A stretch of 15,667 bases of DNA from Promethearchaeota archaeon. GTDB lineage: Archaea > Asgardarchaeota > Lokiarchaeia > Sigyniarchaeales > SOKP01. Location of the stretch: assembly GCA_030612905.1 (NCBI GenBank), contig JAUWNA010000013.1, positions 1 through 15,667 on the forward strand, given 5' to 3'. The position numbers and the translations under genes were made by a program. This document shows, piece after piece, positions 1 to 7,220 of this stretch. Position 1 is the stretch's first letter. Every line of letters begins with the position of its first letter. The notes below the pieces were generated by a model. The model saw nothing but the letters and a program-made list of their open reading frames with translations, did no database searches and was not told the DNA's origin.

Positions 1-194
1 TGGGACATTCCTTACATAATCTTCTAAATTCAAACTCTTTCAATTCCTCTCATTGTAAGTTTTAAATATATTATTATTTAAATTAATTAAAAATTATATT
101 TAATTGAATCATCCATGCAATTAAAATCTAATAAATCGTATAATAATTAGAAAAAATTAAATAAACATTAATTTATAAAAAATATATTAGACGA

Positions 195-208
195 TTAAAT
201 ATATTTAA
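195..208 (+). promoter_or_regulatory. Putative TATA box of the GTPase gene
   Basis: TTAAATATATTTAA is a perfect 14-bp palindrome about 56 bases upstream of the proposed start at 264. An archaeal TATA box here would place transcription start near 230 and leave a leader of about 30 bases that includes the GGTGA ribosome-binding site. The surroundings are very AT-rich, so the exact box is uncertain. Confidence 0.35.
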
Positions 209-252
209 CATTAAATCAATTGTCGAATATTTTTAAACAGAAAAAGTTTAAC

Positions 253-257
253 GGTGA
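253..257 (+). promoter_or_regulatory. Shine-Dalgarno GGTGA that decides the GTPase start
   Basis: GGTGA is a classical archaeal ribosome-binding sequence. It ends six bases before the ATA codon at 264-266, which is normal spacing for initiation there. The first in-frame ATG (312) lies 54 bases downstream of it and after the P-loop, which is far too distant. The site therefore supports initiation at 264 on a non-canonical codon, or an original ATG changed to ATA. Confidence 0.6.
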
Positions 258-263
258 AATAAA

Positions 264-1217
264 ATAAAAATACTCCTATTTGGCCCTGGTGGTGCGGGCA
301 AAACGTCATTAATGCGGACTACTTGTTTAGGTTATAATTTCATGAAAGTACTTAATCTGAAACCTACAAAAGGAATCTCGAGGGAGAATTTTATATTTAG
401 GGGAATAATGGAGCTTTCCATCTGGGATTTAGGGGGTCAGGAACTTTATATGGAAAGACATTTCTCGGAAAATAAGCGAGAGCTTGTATTTTCTGAAGTA
501 TCAGCTGCAGTTTTCATGGTTGATTCGGCAGCAGAAGAACCAAAACTAAAAGATACTTTTGGCAAATTCTTGAATTACCTTTTTGAATTTAGTCCTGAAG
601 TAGGAAAAGTTTATGTCTTATTAAATAAAACAGATCTTCAAGAATCAAAAGAAAATGACATTTATGAATTGTTAATTGAAGATCTTACAGATGATTTAAA
701 AAGCAAAATTGCTTTTACACCTGTATCAGTAAAAGAGGGAAGTGCTCAACATCGATTGATCGAAATACTCGATTATAAAATTCAAGAGAACACATTAGCT
801 TTACAAAGACTTGGGAAAATACGCCATTTATTAGACCAATTGAAGATCAATACGCTTTCAGAATTTCTTTTGTTTAACCAACCAGATGGTTTATTAATAG
901 CATCCACAATTGGAAAATTTGAAAGCCCAATTCTCCAATTTATCAAATTCGAGATTGGAAGCTTAGACTCTAATATTTATCAAATTTTTTCAAAGATCAT
1001 GGAACTTTCAGATTCTCCGATTTCTCCTTTAGAATTATCAACAGTTATATACGAGAGCGAAAATAACTATATTTTAGTGAAGGAAGTTAGCAACGGATCG
1101 GTTCTGATGGTTGTTACAAAAGAGAAAACTACTGGAACTTTTGATACAGCGATGAACATCTTAAATAGCGAACATTTCCAAAATTTGAGAAAATTCCTTA
1201 GTAGGGACGACTTTTAA
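264..1217 (+). CDS. Rag/Gtr-like small GTPase with C-terminal roadblock-like domain
   Basis: This is a Ras-superfamily GTPase of the Rag/Gtr type, a class expanded in Asgard archaea. It reads as 317 residues from ATA at 264. The G1 P-loop GPGGAGKTS is at residues 7-15, a candidate switch-I Thr near 35 in KPTKG, G3 WDLGGQE around 54-60 and G4 NKTD at 121-124. The stretch after G3, with its Gly-Gly-Gln, the Met-Glu before an aromatic residue, and an FxVD strand, resembles RagA/Gtr1. Residues of about 196-301 contain a GLLIAS strand and later strands like the roadblock fold that ends Rag proteins. Starting at the first ATG (312) would remove the whole P-loop, so it cannot be the functional start. 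No ATG, GTG or TTG lies in frame between the stop at 255-257 and the P-loop. The last 20 bases overlap the convergent gene. Partner and cellular role are unknown; regulation of membranes or signalling is inference from the eukaryotic family. Confidence 0.85.
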   Translation: MKILLFGPGGAGKTSLMRTTCLGYNFMKVLNLKPTKGISRENFIFRGIMELSIWDLGGQELYMERHFSENKRELVFSEVSAAVFMVDSAAEEPKLKDTFGKFLNYLFEFSPEVGKVYVLLNKTDLQESKENDIYELLIEDLTDDLKSKIAFTPVSVKEGSAQHRLIEILDYKIQENTLALQRLGKIRHLLDQLKINTLSEFLLFNQPDGLLIASTIGKFESPILQFIKFEIGSLDSNIYQIFSKIMELSDSPISPLELSTVIYESENNYILVKEVSNGSVLMVVTKEKTTGTFDTAMNILNSEHFQNLRKFLSRDDF

Positions 1218-2238
1218 TTGATTCTAAATCAATTTTATTAGAAAATATTGTTCTTTTAGAATGTTCTTCAATAATGGAAAACAAATAATTGTTTGTATTT
1301 TTAATTACTGGCGTTATAAACAATAATTCTTCTTCGGGAAGGCATTTTTCAACTTTTTCGTTTAATACTTCTTTTTCAAAAAATTCTTTAATATAAGTAA
1401 TTCGGACGATGAGATCGTTGAATTCCTTTTTACTGTTATTTTTTACTAAAACTTCTATTTCCTGAAAATTATTAATAATACTTATATTCGTTATTTTAAA
1501 TTGAGCTTTTATTCCTAATTTTTGTTGAACAACTTTATCATAATCAAATAGTCGAATTTTAGAAAACGATTCATTTTGGGCGTCTATAACAATGTGGTCA
1601 ATATCGATTCCTTTAAATGTTAAATAAGAAATTGCTTTTTGCAATTTGAAAGAGGTCGCATCAGTTTGTTTAATTACTGATGAAAAATGTTCCTCACAAG
1701 TAAGGTTAATAATTGCTTTTATTTCTTCTTTTATCTGATCTCCTTTTTTTATTATATTAATTAATTTTTCTGTTTTAATAACTTCTAATTTCGCAATTTC
1801 TGACTCTATTACGTGATAAAGCGTATTTTCAAATCCGTCGATTATTTTTTTCGTTAATAAATTTATTAATTCTCCCCCAAAAACATCTAAATCTGTTGGT
1901 AATACAAGTATCAGCACAACTATTTCATCCATTTTTTGAAAAGACCCTGCTCTTCTTTTAGCCCTTTTAGATTCAACTATAAATTTCTTCGCAAAATACA
2001 TATTATTATTGTATTCTAAATCAATTCGGTTAATTGTAGTTTTATCTTTAAGCTCTAAAAACCAAATTGGATGGTATCTTATAAGATGTATTTTTCCCGA
2101 ATCATCATCTAGCGCATTTTCTGGACAAATAAGAAGTGGGACATGGCCTATAGTCTCATCAAAATAAAACAAAAGAGTCTCACACAATTCCTTAAATGGA
2201 CAATCGGCATTGGTTTTATTTAAGAGATTTTCTATCAA
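1198..2238 (-). CDS. Uncharacterised two-part protein downstream of the hydrogenase operon
   Basis: I do not recognise this 346-residue protein by family. The N-terminal half (about 30-150) has alternating strands and helices that include PLLICP, IWFLEL, a basic KRAKRRAG loop and a VLILVLP strand. This order could fit a longin- or roadblock-like fold, but that is a guess. The middle (150-235) is helical and charged. The C-terminal part (about 240-346) looks like a beta-sandwich with repeated short strands. There is no signal peptide, membrane segment or metal motif. The start is TTG, with AGAGGAAG (2246-2253) seven bases before it. An in-frame stop follows just upstream and the first internal ATG is about 80 codons in. 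The gene begins 58 bases after the hydrogenase large subunit and could be co-transcribed with it. At its other end it runs tail-to-tail into the GTPase. A cytosolic accessory protein of either neighbour is possible but not shown. Confidence 0.75.
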   Translation of the reverse strand: MIENLLNKTNADCPFKELCETLLFYFDETIGHVPLLICPENALDDDSGKIHLIRYHPIWFLELKDKTTINRIDLEYNNNMYFAKKFIVESKRAKRRAGSFQKMDEIVVLILVLPTDLDVFGGELINLLTKKIIDGFENTLYHVIESEIAKLEVIKTEKLINIIKKGDQIKEEIKAIINLTCEEHFSSVIKQTDATSFKLQKAISYLTFKGIDIDHIVIDAQNESFSKIRLFDYDKVVQQKLGIKAQFKITNISIINNFQEIEVLVKNNSKKEFNDLIVRITYIKEFFEKEVLNEKVEKCLPEEELLFITPVIKNTNNYLFSIIEEHSKRTIFSNKIDLESIKSRPY

Positions 2239-2245
2239 TTTTAAT

Positions 2246-2253
2246 CTTCCTCT
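2246..2253 (-). promoter_or_regulatory. Ribosome-binding site fixing a TTG start
   Basis: On the minus strand AGAGGAAG lies seven bases before TTG at 2238-2236. An in-frame TGA sits upstream of it and no ATG or GTG is available in frame. A nearby ATG in another frame (about 2260) opens only a short reading frame. Confidence 0.5.
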
Positions 2254-2296
2254 TCTTCATTAAATCAATTATGATTAATTAATATGATTTTTAATG

Positions 2297-3598
2297 TTAA
2301 TGAGAAGCGCATGATATGCAAGGATCAAATGCTCTTATCATTATTTGAACTTTTTCTTTAACAGAATCGATATCCTCTTTTTCATATAGCTTTTTAGCAT
2401 ATTCAGTGATCATTTTGTTAAGAATAGGCAAATTTATTTCGGTTGCAATGAAAAGTTTTACTTGATCAACGATTTTAGCTTTATTTAAATGATAATGATG
2501 CATTAGTATACCTCTTGGTGCTTCTATAACCCCTATTCCATTTGATTTTTTTATTGCGTTTAGTTGTTTAAGTTTTGTTTTACTTTTTAGTGAAGTAGTT
2601 TTTAATATTTCAACACTTTTATGAATTTCGCAATAACTTTCAATTAATTGTAAAAAGTTTAAAAATAATAAATTGCTTTTCCATTTTTTTCCAAAATTGC
2701 TTATATATTCAGTTATTTTATCAATCCCATAATTTTGAGTTAATTTATAGCGCGCTATTGGTCCTGTTAAAATCTCATTTTTCGAATTCGATTTGAACAC
2801 AATCCCATAAAGATTAGGGTCTTTATCAAAATATTTTGAATAATTTTTCGCTTGAAAATCGTCGTAATTTGTTTCATTTTGTTCCATTCTGAAGTCTCCT
2901 TCATACCTATCAAACCCTTTATTGTTTTTTAAGCCGAAATATATAGGATTAGAAAGATTAAATTCTGTAGGGGGATCAAAATCAGAAAATAAATCTATAA
3001 AATTTTCAATTATAGTTTCTATGTAGTAAACTCCCTTCTTTAGATATTTCTCCATAAAAATTAAACTCTTTTGAGTCGGATTGAATATTAATCCTCCAGG
3101 AATCGGAGTAATTGGATGTAGCACCCTTCCTCCTATTAACTTATTTATTTCTGAACCAATTTTTATTAAATTAAAGACATTTGTCGTTAAATGAGGATTG
3201 TAATTAATTAAATTATAAGGATCGTTAATTGTAGTATGAATTTTAAATATTTTTAATAAATCTGGAAAGGATTGGAAAAAATAATGCATAATGTGCGATT
3301 TTGTTAATTCTCCGGATAATAAAAGCCTTCTGAGCAAAATTGATTGGTGTGATGGTTCTATTCCATATATATCTTCTATTGCTTTGCAACTTGCAATTGT
3401 TTGAGATGCGGAGCACAGTCCACAAATTCTGGATACTATTTTTGGAATATCTAATAACTTTTTACCTACTAATATATTTTCAAATCCTCTAAATACTGAA
3501 AAGTTCAATTCAGATTGATAAATTTCATCATTTTGTAAATAAATGATTAAGTTTCCACAACCTTCAACCCTTGTGCATGCTTCTACAACTTTATCCAT
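2297..3598 (-). CDS. mvhA: [NiFe]-hydrogenase large subunit, MvhA-like (group 3), without C-terminal extension
   Basis: This is the catalytic subunit that would hold the NiFe(CN)2CO centre and exchange H2 with electrons passed to the small subunit. It has 433 residues from the ATG at 3598. An N-terminal TRVEG motif (about 10-14) is followed by RICGLC (C59, C62). EAPRG precedes an HHYH segment in the C-terminal third, and the chain ends DPCISCASH (C427, C430, H433). All four metal-binding Cys are present. Two points are odd. The His expected four residues after the second Cys of the first motif is Gln66. The protein also stops exactly at the His where most large subunits are cut by a maturation protease, so there is no extension to remove. 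A TTG one codon upstream is an alternative start. A strong GGAGGG lies just upstream, and the ATG shares one base with the small-subunit stop (TGATG), implying translational coupling. Assignment to Mvh rather than another group-3 enzyme rests on the adjacent MvhD/HdrA. Confidence 0.9.
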   Translation of the reverse strand: MDKVVEACTRVEGCGNLIIYLQNDEIYQSELNFSVFRGFENILVGKKLLDIPKIVSRICGLCSASQTIASCKAIEDIYGIEPSHQSILLRRLLLSGELTKSHIMHYFFQSFPDLLKIFKIHTTINDPYNLINYNPHLTTNVFNLIKIGSEINKLIGGRVLHPITPIPGGLIFNPTQKSLIFMEKYLKKGVYYIETIIENFIDLFSDFDPPTEFNLSNPIYFGLKNNKGFDRYEGDFRMEQNETNYDDFQAKNYSKYFDKDPNLYGIVFKSNSKNEILTGPIARYKLTQNYGIDKITEYISNFGKKWKSNLLFLNFLQLIESYCEIHKSVEILKTTSLKSKTKLKQLNAIKKSNGIGVIEAPRGILMHHYHLNKAKIVDQVKLFIATEINLPILNKMITEYAKKLYEKEDIDSVKEKVQIMIRAFDPCISCASH

Positions 3599-4362
3599 CA
3601 ATCCTTCCCTCCTACAGGTGATTTTGAGAACCTATTATATATCCCTTTATATTTTCTTAAATCTTTAGAAAGGTTAAAAAGGCTTAAGAAATTGATTATA
3701 TTCGAAGTAAACCCCTTTGAAACGGGACCTAAACATCCTTCACAGGGCAATCCTTGATTTATACAGAGATGATCGCAGCCATCACGAGTAACAGGACCTA
3801 AACATAAAATCCCTTCATTCAAAAAACACGATAAATTTTCTTCCGGAAAACGAATTTCATCGTTACTTGGAACAATCTTTTCTATTGTTAATGATATATC
3901 TAATTTAGCCTGATTGTTTAAAGGACAAGTAGAACACATATTTTTTAAGCTTAACTTGATTTTCTTGTTCTCAACTAACATCAATAAACAATTTCCTAAA
4001 AGTATGGCCGGAGGAGGACATCCCGGTATAATTCCATCAACTTCTACAAACTTTGAAATAGGATACGATTCTTTTTTATCTGAGAGACTAAGAATCCCCC
4101 CAAATGCTGAGCATGTACCTAATGCATATAGTTTTTTTGCATTTTTTCGTATTTCTTGAAGATATTCGATTTGATTCTTTTCGGATACACACCCCTCTAC
4201 TAGCGCTATGTCGCATTCTTTGATCTCTAAATTGTCAGATATAAATGGAAAATATTCGATTTTCGTTTTCTCAAGAAATTGTGGAAATATATCTAGCGAT
4301 ATTAACGCGGATATACATCCAGTACAAGACGTTAAAGAGGTAATTAAAAATTTAAGCCTCAC
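3598..4362 (-). CDS. mvhG: [NiFe]-hydrogenase small subunit, MvhG-like
   Basis: This iron-sulfur subunit relays electrons from the NiFe site to MvhD/HdrA. It has 254 residues. The proximal-cluster cysteines sit in TSCTGC (C13, C16), GTCSAFGG (C84) and PGCPPP (C114). Further down, C143, C146, C179 and C187, then C196, C200, C207 and C210 (CEGC), supply two more [4Fe-4S] clusters as in F420-reducing and Mvh small subunits. EGCVSE (about 57-61) is also typical. There is no twin-arginine signal, so the enzyme is cytosolic. The start is GTG, seven bases after a strong GGAGGGG embedded in the last codons of the HdrA gene. The two genes overlap by 11 bases. The order MvhD-G-A matches methanogen mvh operons, with D here fused to HdrA. 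Confidence 0.92.
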   Translation of the reverse strand: MRLKFLITSLTSCTGCISALISLDIFPQFLEKTKIEYFPFISDNLEIKECDIALVEGCVSEKNQIEYLQEIRKNAKKLYALGTCSAFGGILSLSDKKESYPISKFVEVDGIIPGCPPPAILLGNCLLMLVENKKIKLSLKNMCSTCPLNNQAKLDISLTIEKIVPSNDEIRFPEENLSCFLNEGILCLGPVTRDGCDHLCINQGLPCEGCLGPVSKGFTSNIINFLSLFNLSKDLRKYKGIYNRFSKSPVGGKD

Positions 4363-6898
4363 TTTTAATCCCCTCCTCTAATAAATTATAGAATTTTTTA
4401 GAGATTTCAGCAAATAACTGTCCTTCTACTCCGTTTAAACCCATTACTATTATCCGTCTGCTTAACTTTGGTCCTAGAATCTTTTTTAAAAGCCCAACTC
4501 TTTTTTTTAATTTTTCAATTCCATCAATATATCTACAAGAATCCTTTCTACAGCCGATAATCATAACTCCATCAAACCCCACTTCAAAAGATTTAACAAT
4601 GAATTCAGTATCAACACGTCCAGTACAAGGAACAGAGATTATAAAAATATTAGGTTGATATAACAATTTTTTTAATCCTGCATCGTCAGCGGCAGCGTAA
4701 CCGCACGATTGGCAACAAAAGGCGATGATTTTTGGTTTTTTGTTGAATTTTGAGAAAATTTCGATCGTTTTTAAAATCTTTTCAGATGTATTTATATTCA
4801 TTTCAATAGCATTAGTAGGACAAACACTAGCACACATGCCACAAGCTTTACATTTAAACTTATCAACAGTAATTTTTTCGGAGTTTATGCTTATTGCATT
4901 GTAGGGGCAAGAAATAACGCAGAGGCCACACAATCCACATTTGTTTTCATTAATCTCTATTCCAGTATATTCCGTTATTAAATAATCATTTGAAAGAAGT
5001 GATATTACTTTTAACGCTATGTTATTTGTGGTTGCTATAGTTGAGTGATAATTTAATGGCCCAAATATTGTTCCAACACCATAAATACCAGAAGCTAAAG
5101 TTTCTTCACTCATAAAACCATTATCATTTAAAGTGAAATCCATAATCTTTCTTAGAGATTTCAGATCCTTATTTGGAATTAATTTAAGATTTAAAACAAT
5201 CAAATCACTCTGAAACTCAATAGAATCCGCAACTACATAATTAATATTCTCTCTTGTTTCAATTAATACATTATTAGCGTAAAGAAATCTAGGATGAGTA
5301 GATTTTAGTATTATCTCGTCTTTTTCTTTTAGTTTACTTAAATCGTAAAAAACATTAACTTCACAATCAGGGTTCTTTACTTTAATAACATCTATATACT
5401 TTAGGGATAAAATATCCGAATATTCACATAGATAGTTTGAAGGTCCTACTTCTTGAATAATTGATATTGTTTTCACCGGTTTCCCATCAGACATTTTTAC
5501 GATCTTTCCATCAGTTAGGCCTTCTGAACATAAGATTCGTTCAAATTCTGCCGAAGTTATAACATTATTTCGTGGATTATAATTATATTCTTTTAAACTT
5601 GAATAAAGGTCTGAACCAATAGCTATAACTTTTGCGCCTACTTTAATTCTTAATTCCTTAGGATTTTCTCTTAAATTTATTGCTTTATTTGCACAAGCGC
5701 GTTCACACACGCCACATTCAAGGCAAGTAATAATATCTTCATCTTCAATAACTGGGACATAAGGATAACAGTATTGAAAAGGAAAGTGAATTATTTTTCT
5801 ATCTGTTAATCCAAATTCATACATATTAACTTTCTCTCGAGCACACACATCAATACATTGTTTACAACCTGTGCATTTAGTTTCATCAATATAGCGAGGT
5901 TTTTTAATTAAGCCTATAGTAAAATTGCCAACTTCTCCCGATACACTTACTATTTCCGTATTTGTCAAGATCTCGATTTTTTTTTCTTTTACAATTTCCC
6001 CAATTAATTCAGAGATGAAACAAGCAGAGCAATCTCCCATATTAGAAATCTTTTGCCATCTTGCTACTTTTCCCCCTAATGTTGGAGACTTTTCAATTAG
6101 ATAACACTTGATACCAGCCCGTGATAAGTTTAACGCTATGTTCATACCCGCAATCCCACCTCCAAGAATAGCGCAACTTTTTTCAACTTCAACCCTTTTT
6201 ATTTTAATTGGTTTTTGAAGACTCACTCGGTTAACTGAGGCTTCTATAAGTAATTGCGCTTTTTTCAGAGTTAAAAGACTATCAATGTGCTTTTTACTTG
6301 AATAATGTACCCAACAACATTGTTCTCTTATATTTGCAATCTCAATATTTGAATTATCAATTATATTTTGAAAAAGACGTTCAAAAATATGTTGATGTGT
6401 TTTAGGAGAACAAGCAGCGATAACAATTTTATTTACGAAGTTATCAGTAATCCAATTATTAATTTTATCTTGGTTTTTTTCTTGACATAAATTATCAAGA
6501 ATTTTAACTGAAACTACATTATTTATTTTACTTATATAGTTTTCTAAGGAGTTAATGTTAAGGACATTTGAAACTTCTGTATTACAATTACAGATAATAA
6601 CACCTATTCTGTTTATTTCGCTTCCTTTTGATTTTAAATAGTCTATTTCTTCTCCGGATAAAATCCTTTTGTTTAATCCTAAAATCCTTAAAACTCTTTT
6701 ACCGTCATCAGTTAAATAATATGATTTTTTGTCTTTACTTACTAAATTATTAAGCTTTTTCAAATGAAAATTTAATTGTCCTGTTTGTTCTATACCCAAC
6801 TTCACCATTAATTCGGTATATGGAATAAATCCGTTTTCTTCGAGAAGGTATAAGAGTTTTCTTCTAATTGGATGGGCTAAAATTGAATAAATATCCAT
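4352..6898 (-). CDS. hdrA: HdrA-MvhD fusion with an N-terminal winged-helix DNA-binding domain
   Basis: This is an 848-residue FAD-binding heterodisulfide-reductase subunit A fused to MvhD, the adaptor between hydrogenase and HdrA. Residues 1-75 form an ArsR-like winged helix: HPIRRKLL helix, a TGQLNFHLKKL recognition-helix region, and a wing with YYLTDDGKRVL. The HdrA N-terminal domain follows (97-230, cysteines at 103, 105, 194 and 195). The FAD motif LGGGIAG is at 245-251 and GDCSAC at 288-293. Two ferredoxin clusters use C342/345/348/352 and C392/395/398/402. Two more use C654/657/660/664 and C683/686/689/693. MvhD covers 724-845, with CCQSCG, VPCTGRVD and GCRKDSC. The region that in HdrA normally reads IQCVGSR followed by YCSxxCC is degenerate here (IQEVG, single C491), so one cluster may be missing. 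No Met occurs between residues 31 and 252, so no ATG start excludes the winged helix. An AGGGAAG ribosome-binding site precedes the ATG. Function as a DNA-binding redox sensor is inference; electron transfer is family knowledge. Confidence 0.93.
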   Translation of the reverse strand: MDIYSILAHPIRRKLLYLLEENGFIPYTELMVKLGIEQTGQLNFHLKKLNNLVSKDKKSYYLTDDGKRVLRILGLNKRILSGEEIDYLKSKGSEINRIGVIICNCNTEVSNVLNINSLENYISKINNVVSVKILDNLCQEKNQDKINNWITDNFVNKIVIAACSPKTHQHIFERLFQNIIDNSNIEIANIREQCCWVHYSSKKHIDSLLTLKKAQLLIEASVNRVSLQKPIKIKRVEVEKSCAILGGGIAGMNIALNLSRAGIKCYLIEKSPTLGGKVARWQKISNMGDCSACFISELIGEIVKEKKIEILTNTEIVSVSGEVGNFTIGLIKKPRYIDETKCTGCKQCIDVCAREKVNMYEFGLTDRKIIHFPFQYCYPYVPVIEDEDIITCLECGVCERACANKAINLRENPKELRIKVGAKVIAIGSDLYSSLKEYNYNPRNNVITSAEFERILCSEGLTDGKIVKMSDGKPVKTISIIQEVGPSNYLCEYSDILSLKYIDVIKVKNPDCEVNVFYDLSKLKEKDEIILKSTHPRFLYANNVLIETRENINYVVADSIEFQSDLIVLNLKLIPNKDLKSLRKIMDFTLNDNGFMSEETLASGIYGVGTIFGPLNYHSTIATTNNIALKVISLLSNDYLITEYTGIEINENKCGLCGLCVISCPYNAISINSEKITVDKFKCKACGMCASVCPTNAIEMNINTSEKILKTIEIFSKFNKKPKIIAFCCQSCGYAAADDAGLKKLLYQPNIFIISVPCTGRVDTEFIVKSFEVGFDGVMIIGCRKDSCRYIDGIEKLKKRVGLLKKILGPKLSRRIIVMGLNGVEGQLFAEISKKFYNLLEEGIKSEA

Positions 6899-6992
6899 TT
6901 TTGAGCTTCCCTATTGAATTTTTATTCTAAATTTATTTTGTTAAAAACTTTTTTTTGACAAATTATTTTTTCTTCATGACAATATATGTTGT

Positions 6993-7005
6993 AAAAATAT
7001 ATAAA
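6993..7005 (-). promoter_or_regulatory. Putative TATA box of the hdrA-mvhGA operon
   Basis: On the minus strand this reads as a TTTATATATTTT-like box about 95-107 bases before the hdrA start. Transcription would begin near 6970, giving a leader of about 70 bases. Two TTGTCA sequences in hdrA orientation (6977-6982 and 6955-6961) lie in and just after the predicted initiation region. The dyad cluster at 7019-7056 sits directly upstream of the box. Confidence 0.4.
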
Positions 7006-7018
7006 TGTGTTAGAAAAT

Positions 7019-7056
7019 GATCATGTGATCCACGGATTCCGTCAATTAATATGACG
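7019..7056. promoter_or_regulatory. Cluster of three adjacent inverted repeats between two divergent promoters
   Basis: Three perfect-arm dyads are packed into 38 bases: GATCATGTGATC (7019-7030, arms GATCA/TGATC), ACGGATTCCGT (7032-7042, arms ACGGA/TCCGT) and CGTCAATTAATATGACG (7040-7056, arms CGTCA/TGACG). The block is about 42% GC inside an intergenic region that is otherwise nearly all A/T. It lies about 14 bases upstream of the hdrA TATA box and about 87 bases upstream of the rightward one. This suits operators for a dimeric winged-helix regulator. Which protein binds, if any, is not shown. Confidence 0.45.
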
Positions 7057-7107
7057 ATTTTCAATTAACTAAAAAAATTGTTTAGAAAATAATTTTGATA
7101 ATATTCC

Positions 7108-7160
7108 TTGTCAATATGTTAAAAAATTTTCTTGTCAAATTCTTTATATTTTAAGCTTAT
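7108..7160 (+). promoter_or_regulatory. Promoter block of the 7221 gene, copy A of a shared 53-bp element
   Basis: The block contains TTGTCAA at 7108 and 7132 (24 bases apart) and a TATA-like TTTATATTTT at 7143-7152. It matches 12040-12092 at 42 of 53 positions without gaps. The core TTTTCTTRTCAAATTCTTTA has a single difference. Distance to the start codon is 113 bases here and 108 in the other copy. Transcription should start near 7175. Confidence 0.5.
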
Positions 7161-7220
7161 TACAACTTAATTAGGTAAATACTTTTTTAAAAAGTTGAAA
7201 TAAAAGAGGTGTATTATTAT

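Larger units (their letters stand above)
1..263. other. AT-rich leader without a supported gene
   Basis: All frames are broken by stops except a short leftward frame (complement of about 43 down to 1, beginning with TTG and reading MKEFEFRRLCKECP) that runs off the left edge. It could be the start of a divergent gene but is too short to call. The rest is mostly A/T and holds the likely promoter and ribosome-binding site of the GTPase gene to the right. The left part may belong to an intergenic region shared with an unseen neighbour. Confidence 0.6.

Noticed and set aside
1..43. Leftward frame beginning with TTG at 43-41 and reading MKEFEFRRLCKECP off the left edge
   Set aside because: Only 14 codons are visible, and the nearest ribosome-binding-like AGAGG is just two bases from the TTG. 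It cannot be told from chance.
312..1217. GTPase starting at the first ATG (301 residues)
   Set aside because: This start would delete the P-loop, which is in frame immediately upstream with a well-spaced GGTGA.
2263..2276. AATCAATTATGATT as a terminator hairpin between the large subunit and the 1198-2238 gene
   Set aside because: The five-base A/T-only stem is very weak and no T-tract follows in the transcript direction, so co-transcription cannot be excluded on this basis.
3914..4159. Rightward 81-residue frame inside mvhG
   Set aside because: It is the antisense of the cysteine-rich small subunit, with no family resemblance.
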